This document shows positions 4,772-10,915 of a DNA stretch of 10,915 nucleotides, one piece after another; the first letter of the stretch is position 1; the number at the start of each line of letters is the position of its first letter. Below the pieces are notes generated by a model that ran no database searches, had not been told where the DNA came from, and worked only from the letters and a program-made list of their open reading frames with translations. Position numbers and translations under genes: made by a program. The stretch is from Phascolarctobacterium sp. (lineage in GTDB: Bacteria; Bacillota; Negativicutes; Acidaminococcales; Acidaminococcaceae). The stretch covers positions 1 through 10,915 of the forward strand of contig JAEDNJ010000038.1 in assembly GCA_016302525.1 (NCBI GenBank), read 5' to 3'.

Positions 4772-5770
4772 ATGGCTTTTATTGAAACTACTGGCAAGAG
4801 CGTACAAGACGCTATTGACAAGGCTCTAAAAGAATTAAAGGTTTCTGCTGAGCAGGTAACTGTTGATATTTTAGAGGAAGGTAAAAAAGGCTTTTTATTT
4901 GGTTTCGGCAGCAAGGATGCCAAGGTTCGTGTTACCGTTAAGGAAGATGTTGCTCTGGTAGAAAAACCGGCTGAAAAAACCTTAGAGGAAGCAACTGAGG
5001 AAGCTAAGGAAGCGTTGAAAAACCTCACCGTAGCTGCTGCAGATGCTATGAACAGGAAGGCAGAGGAATTTAAAGCTGAGGCTGCTGAAAAGGTAGAAGA
5101 AATCAAAACTGAGGCTGCTGCTAAAGCTGAGGTAATCAAGAATGAAGCTGCTGCTAAGGCAGAAGAAATTAAGGTTGCTGCCCAAGCAAAGGCTGAAGAA
5201 TTAAAGGCTAAATTAGAAGAAAAGGAAGCTGAGGCTAAGACTGAGGTTAAGGCTGAGGTTGAAGAAGTAAAGAAGTTTGAAGGCAAAAGAGAGCCTCGTA
5301 AATATGCTGTTAGTGATGAATCCGTAGCTGCTGCTAAGGAGTTCCTGCAAAAGGTTTTCCATGCTATGAAAATTGAAGTTGTTATGGAAAAATTCATTAA
5401 CAAGAATGATGGCACTGTAACCTTTAAGCTCCATGGTGATGAGATGGGTATCATGATTGGTAAACATGGTCAAACCCTGGATTCTTTACAATATCTGACT
5501 AATTTAGTTGCTAATAAAAACAGCAGTGAGCGCGTGCGCGTAATCATTGATGTTGAGGATTATCGTGATCGCCGTGTGGAAACCTTAACCCGCCTGGCTC
5601 GTCGTTTAGCTGACAAGGTTAAACGTACTGGTGAGCGTGTTGAGCTCGAGGCTATGAATCCTCATGAGCGTAAGATTATTCATATGGCATTACAGGGTGA
5701 TCGTCGAGTAACTACTCTGAGCGAAGGTGATGAGCCTTACCGCCATGTAGTAATTGAATTGAAAAAATAA
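4772..5770 (+). CDS. jag: Jag/KhpB, KH-R3H RNA-binding protein with long coiled-coil linker
   Basis: Jag (KhpB/EloR) is an RNA-binding protein linked to cell elongation and division in Gram-positive bacteria and is regularly encoded after yidC. The 332-residue product has three parts. The Jag-N domain (about 1-55) ends in the diagnostic KKGFLFGFGSKDAKV. A long Glu/Lys/Ala linker (about 60-172) holds six exact 11-residue units at 96-161. The C-terminal half is a KH domain with GxxG as GKHG at 230-233, followed by an R3H domain with R300-x3-H304 in NPHERKIIHMAL. AGGAG (4759-4763) lies 8 nt before the ATG, 18 bp after yidC. A strong terminator follows the stop, so jag ends this transcription unit. 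The linker is the odd part: it makes the protein long for the family, where many members have about 200 residues. Confidence 0.95.
   Translation: MAFIETTGKSVQDAIDKALKELKVSAEQVTVDILEEGKKGFLFGFGSKDAKVRVTVKEDVALVEKPAEKTLEEATEEAKEALKNLTVAAADAMNRKAEEFKAEAAEKVEEIKTEAAAKAEVIKNEAAAKAEEIKVAAQAKAEELKAKLEEKEAEAKTEVKAEVEEVKKFEGKREPRKYAVSDESVAAAKEFLQKVFHAMKIEVVMEKFINKNDGTVTFKLHGDEMGIMIGKHGQTLDSLQYLTNLVANKNSSERVRVIIDVEDYRDRRVETLTRLARRLADKVKRTGERVELEAMNPHERKIIHMALQGDRRVTTLSEGDEPYRHVVIELKK
5057..5275 (+). repeat. 33-bp coding repeats (11-residue units) in jag
   Basis: Six consecutive units of 11 codons (residues 96-161) plus a 7-residue partial one (162-168) follow the pattern K-A-E-E-I-K-x-E-A-A-A. The third and second units (KAEVIKNEAAA and KVEEIKTEAAA) are closest to each other. 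A hendecad period fits a long straight or right-handed coiled coil or amphipathic helix. Confidence 0.88.
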
Positions 5771-5774
5771 TGAC

Positions 5775-5810
5775 TAAACCCAGTAAAGCTATTTTACTGG
5801 GTTTATTTTA
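5775..5810 (+). terminator. Rho-independent terminator after jag
   Basis: A perfect 13-bp stem (TAAACCCAGTAAA, 5775-5787, with its complement at 5793-5805) and 5-nt loop are followed by TTTTA. It starts 4 bp after the jag stop codon and separates the rpmH-jag unit from mnmE. Confidence 0.88.
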
Positions 5811-5856
5811 TATGCTTTTTATTGTTGTGTTAATGCTAAAAAAGCTGGCACAAAAA

Positions 5857-5862
5857 TATAAC
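5857..5862 (+). promoter_or_regulatory. Possible -10 element for mnmE
   Basis: TATAAC (5 of 6) lies 44 bp before the mnmE start, after the jag terminator, where a promoter is expected. I find no acceptable -35 at 16-18 bp spacing, so this is a weak call. A small TGCG-GGGT-CGCA hairpin follows at 5869-5880. Confidence 0.3.
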
Positions 5863-5905
5863 CTGCTATGCGGGGTCGCAGTGATTTTTATAAGGAGAAT
5901 GTAGC

Positions 5906-7285
5906 GTGCTGGAGGATACTATTAGTGCTGTAATAACTGCCTTAGGTGAGGGAGCTGTCGGGATTATTCGTTTGAGCGGGCCCAGGTCCTTAGCTATTGC
6001 AGAAAAGCTTTTTCGGGCTGCTTCAGGGAAGAGCCTAGGTGCTTATCCCGTAAACACCCTGGCTTATGGTCATATTCATGATTTTGATGGTAGTGTGGTT
6101 GATGAGGTGCTGGCTGTTTATATGCGTGGACCACGCTCCTATACAGCAGAGGATGTAGTAGAAATCCAATCTCATGGCAGCATTCAATCCTTAAAGAAGA
6201 TTTTATCCTTAACCTATCAGGCTGGTGCCCGTCCTGCTGAGCCGGGTGAATTTACGAAAAGAGCCTTTTTAAATGGCAGGATTGACCTAACTCAGGCTGA
6301 AGCAGTTATGGATATTATTCACTCTCGTAGTGAGGCTGGCCTGAAGCTGGCTGTACGCCAGCAGCAGGGTCAATTAGCGCAGGCCTTGCGCGGAATTCGT
6401 AAGCAGCTAATAGATGTAATTGTTAATTTAGAGGCCGTAATTGACTATCCGGAAGAGGATATTGAGGATGTTACCTATGATAGCGTAAAAAATATGCTTA
6501 CGGAGGCTATCACAGAGATTACGGAGCTTTTAAAACATTCTCATACCGGCAAAATTTTGCGCGAGGGTCTTAGGACTGCCATTGTGGGTAAGCCTAATGT
6601 GGGCAAGTCCAGTCTCTTAAATGCTCTGCTTAAGGAAGAAAGAGCCATTGTTTCGGAATACGCTGGTACTACGCGTGATGTCATCGAAGAGCAGCTGCTT
6701 TTAGACGGTGTGCCCCTCGTGCTTGCGGATACTGCCGGTATTCATAGTACAGATGACTATGTAGAAAAAATTGGTGTTGAGCGCAGTAAACAGCTCTTAG
6801 CTGATGCTGAGCTTGTTATCTGTGTTATTGATGGCAGCAGCCCCTTAACAAAAGAGGATGAGGAAATTCTGAAAGCGGCGCAGAGCAAGGAATTTGTGAT
6901 TATTGTTAATAAACAGGATTTAGACATTGACGAAAATCTGCGTTTGTTAGAAAATAGATATGGTAAGGCTAAGGTTATGCCTCTTTCTGCAAAAACTAAC
7001 GAGGGTATAGAGGTATTTGCTGCCTGGCTGAAGAATTATGTATATGGAAGCGAAGGCTCCTTGGGTGATGGTGTTTATGTGCAAAATGCTCGTCAGGAGA
7101 ATTTACTGCGCCAGGCTCTGGACTTTCTTAAGGATGCTTCTACAGCTGCAGAGGCTTATCTTCCTTATGACTGTATTGTCATTGATGTGCGTAACGCCAT
7201 CGATTTCTTGGGAGAAATTACGGGTGATACTGTGCAGGATGAAATCATCAATGAAATTTTCTCTCGCTTCTGCATAGGTAAGTAA
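5906..7285 (+). CDS. mnmE: tRNA modification GTPase MnmE
   Basis: MnmE, with MnmG, installs the aminomethyl-type modification at wobble uridine 34 of certain tRNAs, using GTP hydrolysis and a formyl-folate. The 459-residue product is full length. The N-terminal folate-binding domain (about 1-118) contains GEGAVGIIRLSG and PGEFTKRAFLNGR. A helical domain flanks an inserted G domain with G1 GKPNVGKS (228-235), G2 TTRD (255-258), G3 DTAG (275-278) and G4 NKQD (335-338). The C-terminus ends in the catalytic C-x-G-K (Cys456-Ile-Gly-Lys459). The GTG start is supported by AAGGAGA (5892-5898) 7 nt upstream, and the N-terminus fits the family. It leads the second unit of the cluster, directly before its partner mnmG. 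Confidence 0.98.
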   Translation: MLEDTISAVITALGEGAVGIIRLSGPRSLAIAEKLFRAASGKSLGAYPVNTLAYGHIHDFDGSVVDEVLAVYMRGPRSYTAEDVVEIQSHGSIQSLKKILSLTYQAGARPAEPGEFTKRAFLNGRIDLTQAEAVMDIIHSRSEAGLKLAVRQQQGQLAQALRGIRKQLIDVIVNLEAVIDYPEEDIEDVTYDSVKNMLTEAITEITELLKHSHTGKILREGLRTAIVGKPNVGKSSLLNALLKEERAIVSEYAGTTRDVIEEQLLLDGVPLVLADTAGIHSTDDYVEKIGVERSKQLLADAELVICVIDGSSPLTKEDEEILKAAQSKEFVIIVNKQDLDIDENLRLLENRYGKAKVMPLSAKTNEGIEVFAAWLKNYVYGSEGSLGDGVYVQNARQENLLRQALDFLKDASTAAEAYLPYDCIVIDVRNAIDFLGEITGDTVQDEIINEIFSRFCIGK

Positions 7286-7289
7286 ATTG

Positions 7290-7312
7290 AGAGTTAAATT
7301 GCTAACTCTTTT
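7290..7312 (+). terminator. Weak hairpin with T-run between mnmE and mnmG
   Basis: AGAGTTA (7290-7296) pairs with TAACTCT (7303-7309) around a 6-nt loop and runs into TTTT. The stem is short and AT-rich, so at most it lowers read-through into mnmG or protects the mnmE 3' end. Confidence 0.4.
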
Positions 7313-7344
7313 AATATAAGAAAATATAATTAGGTAAATGTAAA

Positions 7345-9222
7345 ATGAGTTTTATAGCAGATAAATTTGATGTTATTGTTGTTGGCGCTGGTCATGCTGG
7401 CGTGGAGGCTGCCCTGGCTGCTGCCCGCTTAGGAGGCAAGACACTTTTAGCTACGCTATCTCTTGATAATGTAGCCCTGATGCCCTGTAATCCTTCTATT
7501 GGCGGTCCTGCTAAGGGACATCTTGTGCGTGAGCTGGATGCTCTTGGCGGCCAGATGGGCCTGAGCGCCGATAGGGCTTGTATTCAAATGCGCCTTTTGA
7601 ATACGGGTAAGGGCTATGCTGTGCACGCTTTGCGCGGACAGGAGGATAAGCCCTATTACCACACCATTATGAAAAAGGTAATTGAGGATCAGCCGAATTT
7701 AGAGCTAAAGCAGCTCATGATTGATAAGCTCCTGGTAGAGCAGGGAGCTGTTGTTGGTGTTGAGGCAGAGACAGGAGAGGTTTTTGAAGCTCCCTGTGTT
7801 ATTTTAGCTACTGGCACCTATCTGCGAGGCCGCATTGTTTATGGTCAGCTAAATTATGCCTGTGGTCCTAACGGCTTGCGCAGTGCGGAAAAGCTTTCTG
7901 CCTCCCTTTTAGAGGCTGGGGTAGAGCTTATGCGCTTTAAGACTGGCACGCCTGCGCGCGTAGATGCACGCAGCCTGGACTATAGCAAGATGGAGCCTCA
8001 GTATGGTGATGAAGTTGTTCGCAATTTCTCCTTCATTAGCGATCTTACTACGAGGGAGCAGGTGCCCTGCTGGTTGACCTATACCAATCCTGATACTCAT
8101 AAAATCATTCGCGATAATTTACATCTTTCGGGTATGTTCAATGGTCTGGTCGAGGGTGTTGGTCCGCGCTACTGTCCTTCTATTGAGTCGAAGATTACGC
8201 GTTTTGCTTCTAAGGACAGACATCAGCTCTTTATTGAGCCAGAGGGTCGTAGTACCAATGAAATGTATGTACAGGGTATGAGCTCTGCTCTGCCTGCCCA
8301 TATTCAGCTGCAATTTATGCAAACCATTCCTGGTCTAGAGCATTGCAAGATGATGAGAGCAGGTTATGCAATTGACTATGATTGCCTAGACCCCCTGCAA
8401 TTAAAGCCGTCCTTAGAGCATAAGGGTATCAGTGGTCTTTTTAGCGCTGGTCAGTCCAATGGTACTAGCGGCTATGAAGAGGCTGCTGCTCAGGGCATGA
8501 TGGCCGGTATTAATGCTATGCGTAAGCTTCAGGGTAAGGAGCCTATTGTGCTGCGCCGTGATCAGGCTTATATTGGTGTGTTAATAGATGACCTTGTAAC
8601 GAAGGGCACGAATGAGCCCTATCGCATGATGACCTCGCGTGCTGAATATCGCCTGTTGCTCCGTCAGGATAATGCTGATTTACGCTTAACCGAGTTGGGC
8701 AGACAAATTGGCTTAGTCGATGATTATCGTTACGAGCGCTTTACGACGAAGCGCAGTGCTATTGAAAGAGCGATAGCAGATTTGGGCAACATTAATCTTT
8801 CTCCTAGCGCTGAGAATAATGCGAAGCTGGTGCAATTAGGCACCACGCCCTTAAGAACGGGTATTAATATGCTGGATTTGCTGCGTAGAAAAGAGGTTGC
8901 CTATAACCATTTGCAGGAGGCCTTTGCTTTGCCAGAGCTTGACCAGACTGTGGCGGAGCAGGTGGATATTTTTGCTAAATACGAAGGCTATATCGCTAAG
9001 CAGCGCCAGGAGGTAGAGCGTGCTCTAAGGCTAGAGAATAAACGCCTGCCGGAAGATTTTGACTATCGTTCAATTAAAGAGCTTTCTACAGAGGCAGCAG
9101 AAAAGCTTAGCAAGGTTAAGCCCAGCTCCTTAGGTCAGGCCTCTCGTATCAGCGGTGTTTCTCCTGCGGATATTAGTGTTTTGATGATTGCTCTTGAGCT
9201 TAAGCATCGTAAGGAGAATTAA
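7345..9222 (+). CDS. mnmG: tRNA uridine-5-carboxymethylaminomethyl modification enzyme MnmG (GidA)
   Basis: MnmG is the FAD- and NADH-dependent partner of MnmE in tRNA U34 modification. The 625-residue product has the usual length. It starts with the FAD-binding Rossmann motif (VIVVGAGHAGVEAALAAARL, with GAGHAG at 14-19), followed by MPCNPSIGGPAKGHLVREL with Cys48. Cys277 lies in GPRYCPSIESK, the same residue number as the reactive cysteine of the E. coli enzyme. The GidA signature appears as SGMFNGLVEGVGPRYC. Further on are GLFSAGQSNGTSGYEEAAAQG and the C-terminal helical MnmE-binding domain. The ribosome binding site is weak (AGGT, 7332-7335), unlike its neighbours. The stop lies 1 bp before the rsmG start codon region (TAA G ATG), so rsmG translation is likely coupled. 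Confidence 0.98.
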   Translation: MSFIADKFDVIVVGAGHAGVEAALAAARLGGKTLLATLSLDNVALMPCNPSIGGPAKGHLVRELDALGGQMGLSADRACIQMRLLNTGKGYAVHALRGQEDKPYYHTIMKKVIEDQPNLELKQLMIDKLLVEQGAVVGVEAETGEVFEAPCVILATGTYLRGRIVYGQLNYACGPNGLRSAEKLSASLLEAGVELMRFKTGTPARVDARSLDYSKMEPQYGDEVVRNFSFISDLTTREQVPCWLTYTNPDTHKIIRDNLHLSGMFNGLVEGVGPRYCPSIESKITRFASKDRHQLFIEPEGRSTNEMYVQGMSSALPAHIQLQFMQTIPGLEHCKMMRAGYAIDYDCLDPLQLKPSLEHKGISGLFSAGQSNGTSGYEEAAAQGMMAGINAMRKLQGKEPIVLRRDQAYIGVLIDDLVTKGTNEPYRMMTSRAEYRLLLRQDNADLRLTELGRQIGLVDDYRYERFTTKRSAIERAIADLGNINLSPSAENNAKLVQLGTTPLRTGINMLDLLRRKEVAYNHLQEAFALPELDQTVAEQVDIFAKYEGYIAKQRQEVERALRLENKRLPEDFDYRSIKELSTEAAEKLSKVKPSSLGQASRISGVSPADISVLMIALELKHRKEN

Positions 9223-9223
9223 G

Positions 9224-9943
9224 ATGACCTTTGCAGAAATTCTTGTTACTAAGGGTAGGGAGGCTGGCCTTGAGTTTACCGACAAGCAGCTGCAGCAGTT
9301 CACTACCTATTACGAGCTCTTAGTCGAAACCAACAAGGTTATGAACCTCACCGCTTTAACAGAGCCAGAGGATGTGGCGGTTAAGCATATGATTGATTCG
9401 CTCTTAGCCTTTGAGCCCAGCTTTAGCGGCAAAACCTTAGCCGATGTAGGAACGGGAGCAGGCTTTCCTGGTGTTCCTTTAAAAATTTATTGTCCTAGCC
9501 TCAAGGTTGTGCTCATTGATTCCTTGGGCAAGCGCCTTAAATTTCTTGAGAATGTCATTAGCACCCTTGGTTTAGAGGAGATTAGCTGTCGTCATTTGCG
9601 TGCTGAGGATGCTGGCCATAATAAGGAGCTGCGCGAAAGGTTTGATATAGTTACGGCCAGAGCTGTGGCTCGTTTAAGTGTTCTTTCTGAGTATTGCTTG
9701 CCTCTTGTCAAAAAGGGTGGCTCGTTTATCGCTCTTAAGGGCAGTAAATATGCTGATGAGATTAAAGAGGGCGAGCAAGCGGTCAAGAGTCTGGGCGGAA
9801 AAATAGTCTCTGCTGAACCTGTAAAGCTACCTGGACTTGATGATGGGCGTGCTATTGTCAAGATTGCTAAACTTAAACCAACCCCAGCGCAATATCCCCG
9901 TAAAGCGGGCACCCCAGATAAACAGCCCTTGGGCAGCAAATAG
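9224..9943 (+). CDS. rsmG: 16S rRNA (guanine-527-N7)-methyltransferase RsmG (GidB)
   Basis: RsmG methylates N7 of G527 in the 530 loop of 16S rRNA with S-adenosylmethionine; its loss gives low-level streptomycin resistance in several bacteria. From ATG 9224 the product has 239 residues, a typical size. Visible motifs are NKVMNLTALTEPEDVAVKHMIDS (38-60), the SAM-binding DVGTGAGFPG (74-83), the acidic LIDSLGKRLKFLENV (97-111), TARAVARLSVLSEYCLPL and the conserved end YPRKAGTPDKQPL (224-236). AAGGAG (9211-9216) is 7 nt before this ATG; a longer reading from 9188 would overlap mnmG and has no such site. It is tightly packed between mnmG and noc. Confidence 0.97.
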   Translation: MTFAEILVTKGREAGLEFTDKQLQQFTTYYELLVETNKVMNLTALTEPEDVAVKHMIDSLLAFEPSFSGKTLADVGTGAGFPGVPLKIYCPSLKVVLIDSLGKRLKFLENVISTLGLEEISCRHLRAEDAGHNKELRERFDIVTARAVARLSVLSEYCLPLVKKGGSFIALKGSKYADEIKEGEQAVKSLGGKIVSAEPVKLPGLDDGRAIVKIAKLKPTPAQYPRKAGTPDKQPLGSK

Positions 9944-9949
9944 AGGAGG
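9944..9949 (+). promoter_or_regulatory. noc ribosome binding site that decides the start
   Basis: AGGAGG begins 1 bp after the rsmG stop codon. It is only 3 nt from the first ATG (9953) but 6 nt from the second (9956), so the second ATG is the better start. Confidence 0.65.
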
Positions 9950-9955
9950 AGTATG

Positions 9956-10813
9956 ATGTTAGTAGATGATGGTTTTTCTGTACTAGATACAGGCTTTGGT
10001 ACCTTAGATGAAAGGCAAACTGTCCATGATGTGCAGATTGTGAAGGTGCCTGTTGAGAAAATTTTCCCTAATCCCTATCAACCCCGCAAAAACTTTGAGG
10101 ATGAGTCCTTAGCTGACCTTGCTTCCTCTATTGCTGAGTATGGTGTATTACAACCCTTGCTTGTTGCCCCTGCTGACAATGGTTCCTATCTACTCATTGC
10201 TGGCGAGCGTCGTTTGCGTGCCTCTAAGCTGGCTAATCTGCAAGAGGTGCCTGTTATTGTTAGCAAGTACACTACCCAGCAAATCGCCGAGATTGCCTTA
10301 ATCGAAAACCTGCAGCGCGAGGACTTACATTTCCTTGAAGAGGCAGAGGGCTACGAGCAATTAATGAGCCAATTTAACCTAACCCAGGAGGCTATGGCTG
10401 CTAGGGTAGGGAAGAAGCAATCTACCATTGCTAACAAGCTGCGTTTGCTGCGCTTATCCCAAAATGTGCGTAAGGTCTTGAATGAGGCAGAGCTTACAGA
10501 AAGGCACGCGCGTGCTCTCTTAAAGCTGAACACTGAGGAGGAACAGCTAAAGGTTCTGCAGGTTGTTGTCGAAAAGGACTATAGTGTTCGTCAAACTGAA
10601 GAATACATTGCTAAGCTGACAGAAGAAAAACCTGCTGAAAAGCGTAAGCGCCTTATTATTGTCAATGATGTGCGTATCTACCTCAATACTATTAAGAAGG
10701 TTGTTAATTCTATTAAGGATGTAGGTATTCCTGTTGCTATGGAGCAAAGCCTAGAGGATGATGAGGTTGTTGTTACCTTAAGAATCAAAAATCAAAAAAA
10801 GAATAAGCAGTAA
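9956..10813 (+). CDS. noc: Nucleoid occlusion protein Noc (ParB-family CTPase)
   Basis: Noc is a ParB paralogue that binds dispersed chromosomal sites and keeps the division machinery away from the nucleoid. The product has 285 residues from the second ATG (286 from 9953; numbering below uses 286). The ParB N-terminal domain contains PNPYQPRKNF (39-48), the CTP-binding GERRLRAS (84-91) and ENLQREDL (118-125). The helix-turn-helix domain is LTQEAMAARVGKKQSTIANK (143-162). TERHARALLKL (182-192) and a C-terminal NDVRIYLNTIKK dimerisation region follow. The order after rsmG and the STIANK-LRLL / TERHARAL sequences match Noc rather than chromosomal ParB. The four residues that separate NBS- from parS-binding proteins read Q156, K162, R167, R184, the Noc pattern except for R167 in place of K. 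The N-terminus lacks the basic amphipathic helix of Bacillus Noc. A plasmid-type or canonical ParB is the less likely alternative. Confidence 0.85.
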   Translation: MLVDDGFSVLDTGFGTLDERQTVHDVQIVKVPVEKIFPNPYQPRKNFEDESLADLASSIAEYGVLQPLLVAPADNGSYLLIAGERRLRASKLANLQEVPVIVSKYTTQQIAEIALIENLQREDLHFLEEAEGYEQLMSQFNLTQEAMAARVGKKQSTIANKLRLLRLSQNVRKVLNEAELTERHARALLKLNTEEEQLKVLQVVVEKDYSVRQTEEYIAKLTEEKPAEKRKRLIIVNDVRIYLNTIKKVVNSIKDVGIPVAMEQSLEDDEVVVTLRIKNQKKNKQ

Positions 10814-10832
10814 ATTTTACTTAGTTTGTGCC

Positions 10833-10862
10833 AAGCCAATGTTTCACGTGAAACATTGGCTT
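10833..10862. promoter_or_regulatory. parS: parS centromere site within a 30-bp palindrome
   Basis: TGTTTCACGTGAAACA at 10840-10855 is a perfect match to the bacterial parS consensus, the loading site for chromosomal ParB. Seven further bases on each side (AAGCCAA and its complement) also pair, giving a perfect 30-bp palindrome. The site lies 20 bp after the noc stop and about 9.5 kb from oriC, the usual origin-proximal location. The ParB that uses it is not encoded in this window. Confidence 0.93.
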
Positions 10863-10870
10863 CTTTTGTT
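10833..10870 (+). terminator. Possible noc terminator formed by the parS palindrome
   Basis: In RNA the palindrome would fold into a 13-bp stem with an ACGT loop, followed by TTCTTTTGTT starting at 10861. This has the shape of an intrinsic terminator with an imperfect U-tract, so parS may double as the end of the noc transcript. Confidence 0.5.
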
Positions 10871-10875
10871 AGGAG

Positions 10876-10914
10876 TAACTGCTATCTTCTTTTAAAGCAG
10901 TTAGGTGTTTTTTT
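10876..10914 (+). terminator. Hairpin with T-run at window end
   Basis: TAACTGCT (10876-10883) pairs with AGCAGTTA (10896-10903) around a 12-nt loop; GGTG and a run of seven T (10908-10914) follow. The large loop and GGTG spacer are not ideal, but the T-run supports a terminator or leader attenuator, directly after the parS palindrome. Confidence 0.5.
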
Positions 10915-10915
10915 G

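Noticed and set aside
4750..5454. 234-codon minus-strand open frame opposite jag
   Set aside because: It is the complement of the repetitive Ala/Glu/Lys coding region of jag, which yields Ser/Ala/Leu-rich reading on the other strand. There is no start context or family match.
5846..5866. TGGCAC upstream of mnmE as a sigma-54 -24 element
   Set aside because: The -12 GC element is not at the required spacing; the only nearby CTGC is too far away, and no enhancer-dependent regulation is expected for mnmE.
9188..9223. Twelve extra N-terminal codons of rsmG
   Set aside because: They overlap the mnmG coding end, lack a ribosome binding site and are not part of the conserved RsmG N-terminus; AAGGAG supports 9224.

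Overview
The window is the chromosomal replication-origin neighbourhood of a low-to-moderate G+C bacterium, almost certainly a member of the Bacillota. Three things support this: the gene order (dnaN and dnaA on the minus strand; rpmH, rnpA, yidD, yidC, jag, mnmE, mnmG, rsmG and noc on the plus strand), the Noc-type ParB paralogue, and a Bacillus-style origin with DnaA-trios. YidC is the short form without an N-terminal lipoprotein signal, and the membrane-related genes look clostridial or negativicute. I lean toward Clostridia or Negativicutes, but the sequence alone does not settle it.

Left part (1-2735, minus strand). dnaA is followed by a 251-bp non-coding gap and then dnaN. At the window edge the first three codons of another gene sit behind a strong Shine-Dalgarno; by synteny this is probably the S4-domain yaaA or recF. 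The dnaA-dnaN gap is the unwinding part of oriC. It holds six consensus DnaA boxes, a run of DnaA-trios, an AT-only unwinding stretch and a repeated 20-bp composite module that is not a textbook element.

Centre (2736-3237). This 502-bp divergent intergenic region carries a dnaA promoter with a DnaA box between its -35 and -10 (likely autorepression). It also carries two candidate promoters pointing to rpmH that share the same 10-bp sequence around the -10.

Right part (3238-10915, plus strand). rpmH (L34) ends in a strong hairpin that probably attenuates read-through into rnpA-yidD-yidC-jag. A second strong terminator closes jag. mnmE, mnmG, rsmG and noc follow as a second unit. Downstream of noc is a perfect parS site inside a 30-bp palindrome, and then another hairpin with a T-run.

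The genes form the conserved housekeeping set of an origin region: replication initiation and clamp (DnaA, DnaN), ribosome and tRNA maturation (L34, RnpA, MnmE/MnmG for U34 modification, RsmG for 16S m7G), membrane protein insertion (YidD, YidC, Jag/KhpB), and chromosome organisation (Noc, parS). I see no mobile element, CRISPR array, toxin-antitoxin or defence system, and no wholly new multi-gene system. The points worth a second look are regulatory and structural: the composite oriC module, the hendecad-repeat linker in Jag, a Noc with NBS-type specificity residues next to a parS site, a parS/terminator overlap, and a short 16S-rRNA-like stretch before yidC.
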